Below, piece after piece: positions 1-12,000 of a stretch of 64,000 bases of DNA. The notes under the pieces are model-generated. The model saw only the letters and a program-made list of their open reading frames with translations, searched no databases and was not told where the DNA came from. The stretch is from Amoebophrya sp. A120 (taxonomy: Eukaryota; Sar; Dinophyceae; Syndiniales; Amoebophryaceae), in assembly GCA_905178155.1 (NCBI GenBank), contig CAJINV010000013.1, positions 2,346,545 to 2,410,544 on the forward strand. Direction: 5' to 3'. The position numbers and the translations under genes were made by a program. Numbering within the stretch: position 1 is the first letter of the stretch; each line of letters opens with the position of its first letter.

Positions 1-660
1 ACCGAGAAAAGAGAAACCGAGAAAAGAGAAACCGAGAAAAGAGAAGCCGAGGCTCTCGGCCTCCGGCTCTCGGTCGGAGAAAAAGCCGGGAACAGAGAAC
101 CGGGAAAAAAGAAACCGAGGAAAGAGAAATCGAGAAAAGAAAAACCGAGAAAAGAGAAAACCGAAAAGAGACACCGACAAAAGAGAAACCGAGAAAAGAG
201 AAGCCGAGACTCTCGGTTTTCAATTCTCGGTTTCCAATTCTCGGCTTCCGGTTTTCAATTCTCGGTTCTCGGTTTTCGTTTTCAATTCTCGGTTCTCGGT
301 TTTCAACTCTCGGTTCTCGGTTCTCGGTTTTCAATTCTCCGTTTCGGGTTTTCAGTTCTCGGTTTTCAATTCTCGGTTCTCGGTTTTCAATTCTCGGCTC
401 TCGGTTCTCGGTTTTCAATTCTCCGTTTCGGGTTTTCAGTTCTCGGTTTTCAATTCTCGGTTCTCGGTTTTCAATTCTCGGTTCTCGGTTCTCGGTTTTC
501 AATTCTCGGCTTCGGGTTTTCAGTTCTCGGTTCTCGGTTTTCAATTCTCGGTTCTCGGTTTTCAATTCTCGGTTCTCGGTTTTCAATTCTCGGCTCTCGG
601 TTTTCAATTCTCGGTTCTCGGTTTTCAATTCTCGGTTTCCGGTTCTCGGTTTCCGGTTTT
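1..660. repeat. 7-bp-periodic satellite-like array with strand switch
   Basis: The left part (1-205) is purine-rich and built on a 15-base unit, accgagaaaagagaa, with variants. From about 210 to 650 the strand sense flips and the array becomes pyrimidine-rich, alternating the 7-mers ttctcgg and ttttcaa. Short palindromes of the form gccgag..ctcggc sit at 47-61 and at the switch point near 202-216. The two arms are roughly complementary, so the array could fold back on itself. No coding potential is apparent. The first base of the window is inside the repeat, so its full length is unknown. Confidence 0.9.
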
Positions 661-1843
661 GCGTTGCTCCATTCGGCTCATTTTTCCCCTGGCCATGGCT
701 TAACTTGATATGACACTTCTGAAATTACGTCAGATTAAAACAGCAGACTGAGAAATGTTCAAAAAGCGAGATTATTTATTTTCTGAAAATAATTACTGAA
801 CATGATGTAGAAGCATTTCCTATTGCGCGTTATGATACGCAAAGAAGACCGTCTTGTAATTTTGCTGCGCGAATACTTGCTGCGATCTTCCTCGAGCCTT
901 CAGTTCCAGAAGTGGAAATTGGAAAAAAACTAAAGACTGACGTGGTCCTCTCCTTCAAGACGGTCGGCCAAACAATTTGCGCCGCATTTGTATCATCAAA
1001 GCATGACCTTGACCGTGGAAGTTAGTTTGGAACTAGGTTTTGGTCTCCTTGCTCCACTGGTTTTAGTCAAGTTGCTGCTAGTCTATAGTTCTCTATGGTA
1101 TGATGTTGATGGTGATAGGGAGAGCACTGCCACCGCTTTTCTGGTGGATCAGCAGAGCCGAGACTTGGGTGCCAGGCTGCCGCTGAAGCAGTTCGAGGAA
1201 ACAGTGCCTCTTTTTCCGCTACCATTTTTGTGACTACTTACTTGAGGACACGAACGAGGGAATATCAGTCTTTCCCGCAAACGTTTTGTGTGAGAGACAT
1301 ACTGTAAGTGGCCTGAGTGTATGAGTCAATGTGAATTTGGTTTCTGTTGGTGTCGTTTTGGTTTTGGATAAACCTTTTGTCGCTTTTTTGGATCTTCAAG
1401 TTCTGTTTTCATTTTGTTCAGTTCTGTTGAAATTGTTTTCGTGCTTAACGCCAGGTTTCGTAGTTTCTGGTGTGGTGCTTTCGTTGAAATCATTCCGATA
1501 TCTTCCGGTGACTTTTAGCGTGCTCGCTCTGTGCAGCAAAGGGGAAACTAGAGCAGTAGATTTTTCGTGGCTCCAGTACCGTGTCCGTGTCTTGCACCGA
1601 GAAGAGTATCTCAAATACAGTGTCACCATCTATTTCGCTTTTTTGAAATGTACCTCACATTTTTTTGAACACTCTTGGCGAGCAACGACAAGATGGCAAT
1701 GAGCACTGCGGCGGCGCGGTGAGGGGAAGCATCGTTTCAGCACGGTTTTGCGCATAAGTACTGTACAGACATTTTTTTAAACTCGACGATGCACCGCTTC
1801 CGCAACCGCAAGACATGAAAAGCCAACTCCTTTCGCTGCAAGA
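661..1843. other. Upstream non-coding region, no supported gene
   Basis: This 1.2 kb stretch is less GC-rich than the downstream exons and holds only short open frames (for example 988-1233 and 1331-1702 on +) without a recognisable domain. It probably contains the promoter and 5' leader of the giant gene, but I see no distinct motif that fixes a transcription start. Confidence 0.5.
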
Positions 1844-2326
1844 ATGTTCGACCGGGGCCGATATGACGGAACTGTTGCGGATCGGCGACACAGGAGAAGG
1901 TACAAGCAGCAGCTCGCAAGTATGGAAGGGGAGAACGGGAACTACACGTCCGCACGTGCCGCGAGCAGAAGCAGAAGCAGCTGCAATGCCAGCTCTTCGT
2001 TTTCATCTTTTGGTAGAGTCGAGTCTCCGGCGAGGGAGAAAGAGGAAAGAGAACCATGGGAGCGCCGAGCCTGTAGGCGACTGTCGGCTAGCACGAAAAG
2101 CTTCGGACCGAGCGCGGTCCATTCGAGGTCGGATGAAAATACCGGCTCTTGTTTTGATGCGTGCCGATCAGGAGCGCAGGGTGCGCGACCGGCAATCGGA
2201 AAAGAAAGCTGGAGCTGTGCAAAAAAGATCCGGCAAGAAGATCTCGAGGGCAAAAATGAAAAGATTGACTGCAACACCGCACTCACGAGAAATAGAAATT
2301 TCTCCAAGTACAACAGCGCTAGTTCT

Positions 2327-2357
<31 letters not shown>

Positions 2358-2914
2358 TCGGAGGCTGTTTCGAATTATTTTGGGGAGAGGATAGGAGAAG
2401 CGAAGGGGCCAAAAGCACCAGTTGTAGCAGTAGGAATACCGGGACGTCGCAAAAAAAGGCAAGACAGCAGATTCCATATACCAACGGATTATTGTGCGTC
2501 GGGACCACCCGGAAAAACAAAAATTGCCACTGTGAAGCACCAGATGAACGAGGGAAGCAGCGGCCTGACTCGAAAAAAATCATTTCTTTGTCCACCTCGT
2601 CAACAAGAAGCAAGAAAACTCAGAAATCCACAACAGCAAGAAGCGGCCCAGCGCAACCTTCGTCACCGGCAGCGCAGAAAAGTCAAAACCGCCTGCGTTG
2701 GAGGTGCAGGAGACGCAGCGACCGGAGTTACGGGCCTTGCGAGTGGTCAACAGGAGGTAGTTCTAAGGACGCGGTGGAAATAAGAAGCATACAAGAGGAC
2801 GTGGATGGCCACTTGATAACGAGAGCTCTATCTTCGTTGAATCACAGCGAAAGCAGCGCCAAAAACTTATATCCGCCCAGCAAAGCCAGACCCAAGCCCC
2901 GGCGGCGGAAAAAG
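1844..2914 (+). other. Open region upstream of the signal peptide; 5' leader or N-terminal extension
   Basis: The frame of exon 1 is open back to an ATG at 1844, adding 357 codons before the preferred Met at 2915. The encoded segment is basic and Ser/Arg-rich, with a poly-Ser run from an (AGC)n microsatellite at 2327-2355. A second + frame (1815-2783) and a minus frame (1942-2613) are also open here, which points to base composition rather than selection. A cleavable signal peptide cannot lie 358 residues in, so I favour untranslated leader. If translated, the protein would have a signal-anchor instead. Confidence 0.45.
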
Positions 2915-3040
2915 ATGCAGAGCCTCTTTCTCCTTTTGAGACAAAAGTTAGATCTCTTCAAAACCGAACTCTTCGCCTTCCTCTACCTCTTGTTCCTTCT
3001 CTTCTTCACCACTTTTCAAATTTTCCACCCCGCGCACGCG
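2915..3040 (+). other. Signal peptide of the giant protein
   Basis: The first 42 residues from the Met at 2915 have a charged N-region with Arg and Lys, then a long hydrophobic core (residues about 19-34, rich in Leu and Phe) and end in His-Pro-Ala-His-Ala before Val-Trp. Ala at -3 and -1 fits signal peptidase cleavage after residue 42. This decides the start codon choice. Confidence 0.7.
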
Positions 3041-6000
3041 GTGTGGCAAACCGGGTGCTCCGACAGCCGCAGTGTGCAACTGGTGAAGGAGAGGAATGCG
3101 CCGGTCAACCTGGGCGGGCTGCGGTTCCACATCCAAAAAGAGGATCAAATAGACAAAGTCGTCGAGGTGGCGGTGAGGGCAGAGAAGGGTCTGCTGGAGA
3201 TGCAAGACCTGTCTGGACTCGTTTTCCACAACTTGACCGAAAATCTCATCCGCTTCCGCGGCACGCACCACAAGGTCCAGGAAGCGCTGCAGAAGCTGCA
3301 TTACTTCCCCCAAGCTGACCACTACCACCTGGTGGACGATATCGAAATCACGTGTTTCTGGACCAATTTTGGCGCGAACCCTTTCCAGAACATGCTGCGG
3401 CAGAACAGACTGGTGAAAAAAATGCACATTGAGTACCTCGACGCGCCCCTGTTTCTCCATTTCGCCGGGGAACAAGGGAAGCTGTTACGCGCGAACGAGG
3501 ACGAGACGCTGCTCCTGCGGAATATCAGCATTTCCGACCCGCTGTTCCCGGAGTCGAAATACTCGAGCAACCTGGTCCACAGCCGGAACCAGCACGTGTT
3601 TCAGCAGTTCACCACCGTGACAACCACCAAAGTGAACGTGACCATTACCGCCGGCACCTTTGGCGAGGTGGCGTGGTTGAACGAGCACTTCTCCTACGAA
3701 ACCTCGCAAACCCGGTCCATCTCCCACCTGAACATTTTACTGGAAGAATCCCCCCCGAAGTTCCGACCCAGCGCGGACTTCGCCACCAGTCTGTGCCACC
3801 ACCTGGTGGACGTGACGGTAAAAGTCGTCGATGTCAACAACCCGCAGCGGTACGTGGAGGACACGCTGCTGATCGAGGTCATCGAGAAGCCGGACCCGAT
3901 TTTGCTGAAATTCTCCACCGACTCGGAGTATTTGCAAAACTCCATCGTGAAGAAACTCCCGGTGACCGACTCGTTCGGAACCGGGATCCGACGGGACGAC
4001 CAGGTGCTGGAAGTCCGGCAATCTCTCCAGCTCCCGCAAATTCAGCTGCACGACGTGGACCACTGCTGTTTTTCCTATCCTGAGTAAAAACGTACCCACA
4101 CCATGGTCAAGATGGGGAATCGGCTAGACAAATCCACAAGTTTTGGCTGTTTTGCATGACAAATTTGGATTCGTAGTGTAGTGCTGTTTGAGCTAGCTCA
4201 GCAGCATCACAGATCTAGCATGCCATGCTGATTGGAGCATGACAAATTGCAAAACACGACTAGAAAATGCTTCTCATGGGGCTCCGCATGAGAAACATTT
4301 TCAGCATGCAGATTTGCATGACAACTCCGTAGCCATTTTGGCTCAAGGCTTTGCCTTGTTGCCTGAGATCCAACAAATCTAGAATAGGGGGAGCTATGCC
4401 GTAGAGTAGATACGATAACTCACAATCATTTACCACCACTGACACCACGTCGGTATCTCCCCCGACTCCCTGAAGAGGAGTTTCGAAAGAAGTAGATAAA
4501 CACCCGAGCGTGGCGGGTCCGCTGTGCCCCCCTTTACAGTAGCCTACTAGATCTCCGGCCCCCCTTTACACTAGCCGAGATCTCAGAACCAGCGCCCCGT
4601 GCTGCCGAGTACCCCTCCTAAAAATGACCTCCTCCCCGCCCGGACACGGCGCCTGAATCCTGCAGCAGTCGTCCACGCACCATCCTGCGCAGGAGCAAGG
4701 TCCTCGCTTAGCCTGACGGGCATGGGCAGCAACTTCTCCATGTTCGCGGCAGAACCGGAATACGAAATCAGACCGGGGCAGGAGTTCTGGAAAGGGTAAA
4801 GTCCACCATGCCGCCGGTGGATTAAGCAGCTCGGGTAGGCTTCGGCAAACGGACACCAGGTCGAGGTTTCGCGAGCGTGGATGCCCCCCAGCTCGCCCAA
4901 GCCAGTAGCAACAAGCTCAATCGAGCCTTGTTTCCCAGCACAATAGATGCGATGTAGGGGCGCACAATAGATGCGAGCTCAAGGCTTGGCAGCGCTGGGG
5001 GAGATGGTGTTGCCCACGACGCGGGAATATTCCCGCCGTGGAATCGAGAATGAACCTGGCGCCGACGTTTTGCGCTTCTGTGTTGCGCCCGCATGGGCAG
5101 CGGTCCGCGTGCAGAAACGTGCTCTACTTGAGCAGCCTCGCCAATCGTGTATCTGTACCCCGCACTTTCGGTCATGTGTAAAGCAATCGCCGATCATGAT
5201 CGCCAAATCCGGCGGTCAGGTGGATCAGCATTAAATCTCGCACCTCTTACCTTTAATTTGGATGTTTAAACATCACTTTAGGCTGGCGCTTGTCGCTTAG
5301 TGCCTCCAGTGAATGCATTCGTCCAGACAGTAACAACTGGTTTGCCGCAGGCTGCAGCTTTCTCTTGTAGTTGTGGGGCTGGCTGTACATCCCCGTTATA
5401 GTGGTTGCGAGTTGGAAGTTTGCGAGAATCAGTAAGGAATTGTTGGCAAAAAAAAAAGCGAGGCGTTGTTCAGTTGGCAAGTTGGCACAGTATGGTTGTT
5501 GGCGCAGTATGGTTGGTTGGCGAGATCAGAGTTGGGATATAGTGGCCGGGAGATGATGGTGATGGCACTTCGGTGTCCGCCTGACCCACCCGCCCTGCGT
5601 GCCAAGCCATCTGCGGCCATGGTACAATGGGGGGGCAAAGTGTGTCGCATTTTGTTTAGCATGACAACTCTGGTGTGGGTACGTTTTTACTCAGGATATT
5701 TCCGGCTCGGAATTCACCAACGATGAGTCTCTCGCGGTCATCGTGCACGTCCCGTTCGTGAAGATGCAAATCTTATCCGTTGCAGATATTGCATGTCTGG
5801 GTCTGGATTTGTGATGCGAGATCTGAAGGACAACAAGATCTGCGATGCATGAATACGATGGGCACTTTTTTTTGTGATGCTGGAAGCCGGTTTGTCATGC
5901 GTTTTACGAATGAAAAATCTAAAGAATAAGCCTCGCCAAACTTCTGATGCTGGCATGCCATACAAGCGGCTCCTTTGCGATGCGAGTATCAGCTACACAA

Positions 6001-9000
6001 ATTTATTCCAGCGCCAGGCATGTCTGCAATGCATATATCTCCCCGTCGCCCTACGTGTCGCAAGCGAGCTGCCTCTGGTCCACCGTGGACCAGTCCGGGG
6101 CGTACCAGGTGAACAACGGGGGTTTCGTCACCAAAATGGACTTCTACTACGCGCAGCACGCGAACCGGCCCAGCTACGACATCATCAAGGGTCTGCGTGG
6201 TCCGAGCGAGGACCCGAACGAAAAAGTGGACAACATGGTCGGAAAGCGGTCGAAGACGATCCAGACGGGCGGCGTGTGGGCGCAGCGGGTGCAGCTGCAC
6301 GTGAAAAACTACAAGGCCTTCCCCGGCCTGCGGTTCGAGCTTTTCGGGTGCGACGACGAAGAGCTCTTTGTCGGGGGCCACTTGTTCACGCAGTTGTTCG
6401 ACGAATTTCAGGACCACCCGATGGCGGCCGGAGCCGGGTCCGCGGTGAAAAGCGTCGGGACCGTGCCCTCGAACGTCACCTGTAGTGCGAACATCACCAC
6501 CAACGCGCACCTGGCGCTGAAGGACCACAACGGCTACCCCATCGACACGGACGAGAAGTGTCGCGCGCAGTGCCTGTTCCCCGGCAACAAGTGTGGGTCC
6601 TACTCCTTCTCCACCCGACCGCTCTACGTCCAACGGGCGCAGTGCTTTCTGTACCAAGACGCGTGCAACAACTACGTGTCTGGCGGGATTGAGTCGGTGG
6701 AAGCGGTGTTGACCGAGGCTTTGACCGGCCAGACGCACGACAACAACCAGCCGGTGTTTGTGTTCACCTACAGACGCGCGCTTCCCGTGAAGAACCAGTG
6801 CGGCGGGAGGTTCGTGAAACCGCTCGTGTTCGAGCACGAGCAGCAGAAAATCGTGCGCAAGCTGCAGTGGTCCTCCAGTCTGTTCAACTACGACCGGAGG
6901 TTTCTGAACGAAGACACGGGCCGGTCGCGACAGTTCGCGACCTCCGGGAAAAAGTACGGCACGGCGAGCGAGGAGGCGAAGCTGTTCATGACCAGCTACG
7001 GGGCCAGCAAGGAAACGAAGGAACTCTCCGCGTCGGCGGTGGTGGGGTCCACCTCCAATTTGCAGCCGCTATACGATAAGACTGACGAGTACAAGAAGCG
7101 CAACGTGTATTCCCACTTTTTTCCCGGCGGCGTGAACGACAGTGAGAAGGCCTGGGTGCCGCACTTCTGGGACAAGAGGTCCTACGTCGAGGTGATATTC
7201 GACCGGCCCTACTGGATTCACAACGTGGTTCTGTCCGGCGACCCCCGGCCGCAGGGCCTGCTGGCCTGCGTCTCGTGCGGGGCGAGCGCCGAGGCGCTGG
7301 TGAACCCGCTCACGCTGACGCGCGACGTGGACACGCACTTGGAGCACAAGGCGAAGTCGCATGTGTTTGTGTACGCGGAAAATCAGTACAGCAACGAGAC
7401 CAGCGAGTTTTTCAAGGACGTTTTTGTGCCGCCACTCCTGCCCGGCATCACGGTGAAGCGCGGCGCGAATTTGCGGTACAAGGAGGGCGAGCAGGAGGCG
7501 ATTTCGATCGGCCAGTACCTGAACTTCACCAACCTAGGGCCGACGGCGTTGCTGAACTTAGAAGTGGAGGTGGTGGACGACACGCCCGACAAACCGCTGC
7601 CCACGGATTTGCAACGGACCATCGTGAAGCCGCTGCTGACGTCGCCGCGGTTGGTGCGAAACACGATGGGAAAGAACTACGCCACGATGTCTCACAAAGC
7701 ACAGCTCACCGCGGAGGGAAGCCTGACCGCGGAGGAGCAGATTTTGCTGCAGAAGGTGAACTATGAACTGCAAAAGTATCGTACTCGTATAAATGCATTA
7801 CAAATTTCCTCAGCATGAGAAATGAAATTTTTAATGCAGATCTACCTTAGCGAAAGGATTTGTAATGCATGATTGCAATACGAGTGCGATACTTTTGCAC
7901 AGGATACGAACCAAAACTTCAACCCGAAAACCGTGGAGATGCTTCCCCCGGTATTGCGAGGAAAAATCCCCCCTCCCCATACCAAACCGGGACACTTCTG
8001 AAAATTTGTGATGCTGATTTGAGACCACAAATCGTCTCTGTATTGCAAGAAGGGAAATCCAAAAACCTCGCCGCGTCCTGCAGGCATTTTGTAATGCTGT
8101 AGGGCCTGCGCAGGATATGCCTGTCTTGCTAGGTGCCTACACCAAACCGCCCGCACTCCGGCTTTGTATCTGCCTGCAGACTTCTACTGCAACACAAAGC
8201 CGATTCGTGTACACAAATCCCGCATCACAGATTTCCATTGCGATATGGGGAGGGGGGATTTTTCCTTTTGATACCCGGCCAGCTTCCCCGAGGAGGCCCT
8301 GACCAACAAGTACTTGGATCTCGGCTTTCTCGCGTCGAAGCTGCGACTGAGCAAGGAGGAGTACGACGCTTTGCATCACAAAGACTACCAGCTCGTGAGA
8401 AACAAGCGGCAGTCGATCGAGCGCATGCGGTATCTGATCGAGCAGATGCTGGAGCTGAAGAAGACGCCGATCGTCGAACCGCACGAGCTGTACGAGTGGA
8501 GCACGTACAACCGGACCTTGGCTTGCTACAGCTGCGACAGCGACCAACTGAACAATTTCTTGCAGAATTTGAAGTACTACCCGAGGAACAACAGGGAAAA
8601 CGGGTTGAAGCTGATCAAATTGAAATTATTCACCATTACCGCTCTGGACCAGCCGGCGGACCGGCAGGAGCAAAACGCCGAGGTCCCCATCTACATCGAG
8701 CCGGTTAACAACCAGCCGGTGATTGACGGGAGCAGCTGTATGCCGAACGAGAACGCCATCCGGTTCATGAAAGAGTTCGACGAGAAAAGCATCCAAATCT
8801 CGGACACGGAAAACCCCTTTTCCGGTGCGGAACCAAGACCGGTCACGACGACATTTACGGTGGACGGGAAAAGTTACCAGTCCGGGTACCAGGGTTTGAC
8901 CACCGGCGTGAAAAAGGACCCAAAAGCGACCTATCACGAGCCGCACGGCTACGTCGGGATCGTTCCGGGGGAGGACGAGCAGGAAAAACTGGTGGAAAAG

Positions 9001-12000
9001 TACCGGAAAAGCCGGGAACTGTTTGAGAAAATGAAGCAACAGCCTCTGATCGATGAACAGTGGAAGGACAGTTTGGAGGCGATGGCAGAAAAATACACGT
9101 TCTCCGTGGAGGGACACGAGGTGGACCAGAAACTGTGCTTCGAGTTGGAAGACGACGCGTACGAAAACCGCAAAAACTTTTTGCAGCTCACCGTCTCCGC
9201 CTCGATCGGTCGGATCAAAATCTTCAGTTCCCGCTACGCCCACATGTTCGAAATCGAGTGCACCAAGCGGGAGGCGAAACAGTGGCGGAGCCGGGTGAGG
9301 ACCTACGAACTTGCCGAGTTTGACGCCTGCAAGCTGACCACGAAGCCAATGTCGGAGCCGAGCTACGCGGTTGTGGAGGAAGTTTTGGCGAACTTGCTGT
9401 ACACCCCGCCGGCGTACTACGAGGGGGAGATTGAGATCAACATCGAGGTGAAAGATTTTGGCTTCCAGGGGGGCAAGGACAGCGGCATGGGCATGTCGAC
9501 GCAACTCCGGTCGGATGACAAATCGACCTACAGTACGGACGAGAGGGAGAAACGGACTTACAAGTCGTTTTCGACACCCTTGTATCAAATGAAAACATGT
9601 CTGGGTCTGGGAGATTTATTGCGAGATTTGTCATGCTAGTCTGGCATGATTCTGAACTCTGTATTGCGTGGCCGCGAAGGGCTCCTCCTGCCTGTCATGC
9701 AAAAACGCAGTTTCTCATGTGGAGTACGCAACTCAGAACCATGAAAGAAACTTGCAATGCTTGGCAGCGCATTACAGTAAACTCACTCTTCCCTTCCTTG
9801 CATCACAAGTTTCCAGACCCGGACATAGTTGCAACGCATACCTTGGCGCTGAAGGAATTCGAGGAGGGTTTTACGACTTCGGTTTCCTTCACCGGCTACG
9901 TCCTTCGGAAAAACCTCCCGCCGCAGATCAGCAAGAGAATTGAGTTTGAGGAAACCATTTTGAACAACGAGACCATCGTTTTCACGGACGTGGAATTAGC
10001 GGACTTCGACGAGCGGCCGCCCAACAACTTCGAGGTGCCGACGAGCTTCGAGGACCTGAACCAAAAATACGCGGTCACGGAATCCGCGAGGTACACACTG
10101 GTCGCCGAAGCCCTCTACGGCTCGGTCGACATCTTGCCCGAGGGGCGGAGCAAACTCTTGGAGGAAGCGCGGATCCGCGGGAGCCCGTACCCCGCGCGGT
10201 ACCTCCGCTGGCGGGCGCCAACCGTCGCGGAGTTGAACGAGATTGTGAAGTTTGTGTACTACAAACCGCTGGACTTTTTGCAGGGCGACGATGTATTCCA
10301 ACTGTCGCTGTCCGACGGCGATCCGATCGACAACCGCACCACAGTCTTGCGCCACGCGATCCGGGTGCACCAGTCTTTGGATCAAATGCCAGAAATCTTG
10401 TTGTTGAGCCCGAAGAGAAGAACTGCGTCGGGGCAAACCAGAACGTCCGTGGACTTAATCGACGACGTCCGGTTTGACGACGAGTTGGAGAGAAAAAACA
10501 TCGTGTCCAACAAGGCGACCGGCCTGCCGCTGTCCGTGGAGGAGTTGAAACGAAACGCGTTCCGGCAGCGGGAGGTGGTTACAAAAATCTTCTCGCACGG
10601 CCAGGAAGACATCGGCGCGCAGCTGAACTTCATCCAGGTTTTGTTTCCCAATCCGGCACAGCTGTTGTACGGCGAGATCGGCGTCAAGGAAAAATGCTGT
10701 TTGCTATTTCCGCTCGACGAATACTTCTCGCAAGCGTTCGACCGGTTCCTGGGAACCAAGTACAAGGCCCACAACGACCCGGAACACAAGGAAAACGACC
10801 GGGAACTAGCCATGTCCATGTCCGGGATTGCGCAGCGGTCGGTCTGGAACGAGTTCTTGAACGCGACCATTTTTCTGCACGATACCCCCCACTGGCACGG
10901 CGAGGTGCAGCTTTTTTTCAAGTGGTGCCTCTACGAGAACGGGGAGACTTTTGAGCAAACGTGCGTGTTCGAGGAGAACGTAATCCTCCGCGTCAAGCAA
11001 GTGGACGACCTGCCTCGGGTTTTCTCCACCCAGTACCCCTTCTGGGACACGATCAAGCTCCCGCAGAAAGCCGCGGAAAGCCAGGACTTGGAGTTTAAAT
11101 GCTGTTTTGAGGTGATCGATCCGGACCAAATGCCGTTCGACAAAATTAAGAACAGCATCCAAGAGTCCGAAGATTTAGTCCCCTCGGCCCTCACCGGGTT
11201 CCCTATTTCCCGGTTCAACACGACGGAAAAGGGCTTTCAGTGGGAGGAGCAGGACGGGAGCTTTCCCATTCAGGCGAGGATCACGGCGGAGTTCGGGGAA
11301 GTGTTTCTCCCGAACACGAAGGACTTGGTCGCGGACGTCTCGTTTAAACAAGAGGAAAGGTACACGGTGAAGTCCACGAAGGAGATCAAAGTTCTCGGGT
11401 ACCCGTTTCTGCTGGAAAAAGCGTTGGCAAATTTGGTGTACAGGCCGAAGCTCGGCCGAAACAACCGGAACAGCCCGCCAGACAGCGTGTGCGTCACTCT
11501 GTCGGACTACTTTGACGAACGGCACAATATATCGCACGGAAAAAGTGTTTCATTGTAAGCATTTTGCAAGTTTTGCATCACAAAGTTGTTGTACATCACA
11601 GAGAAAATTTGCCATGCGAAAATCCTAAGGGAAAGGCCAGGTAAAAATCATTGGCTTGCATATGTAGCAAGACAAAAACTTCTCAAATACATTTTGTGCA
11701 TTACAAGTTTACAGTGAAACAGTTTTTTCTTGCGATACAACAAGTACAGCTTCAACCTGTACCGCTCGTTCCGCACCTTCAACAACTCCGGTCTGGAATT
11801 TGACATGATGCCCGAGGCGAACCCGCGGATCAGCCGGTCCTGTTATTGCAAGGAAAAATTCCCCCTCCCCATATTGAAAGCGCATCCCTCTGAAAATTTG
11901 TGATGCAGATTTGTGGCCACAAATTGCAATAAAGCACAATCAGGCTGTCCGCCACGTTATGTCAAGGCGATTTGTAATGCTGGAAGGCCTACAGGGAGGG

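Larger units (their letters stand above)
3041..7761 (+). other. N-terminal ectodomain, exons 1-3, with PAN/apple-like and discoidin-like segments
   Basis: Exon 1 (residues 43-387) holds at least one beta-rich repeat of the type LxYFP...D, resembling cadherin-like/CSPG-type units. In exon 3, 6480-6668 encodes a cysteine-rich stretch (KCRAQC, NKCGSYSF, QCFLYQDAC) with spacing like a PAN/apple domain. Further on (about 7170-7390) the segment VEVIFDRPYWIHNVVLSG resembles part of a galactose-binding (F5/8C-like) fold. Introns 1 and 2 interrupt the region; exon 2 is only 70 nt. Domain assignments are by eye and tentative. Confidence 0.45.

Noticed and set aside
1942-2613. Minus-strand frame of 223 codons with poly-Leu
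   Set aside because: It is the complement of the (AGC)n and purine-rich leader; no domain and no codon bias.
4599-5726. Short + and - open frames in the nested insert of introner 1
   Set aside because: All under about 120 codons, mutually overlapping and without recognisable domains.
8626-9588. Minus-strand frame of 320 codons opposite exon 5
   Set aside because: Shadow of a GC-rich exon; the + strand has the repeat motifs and the frame continuity.
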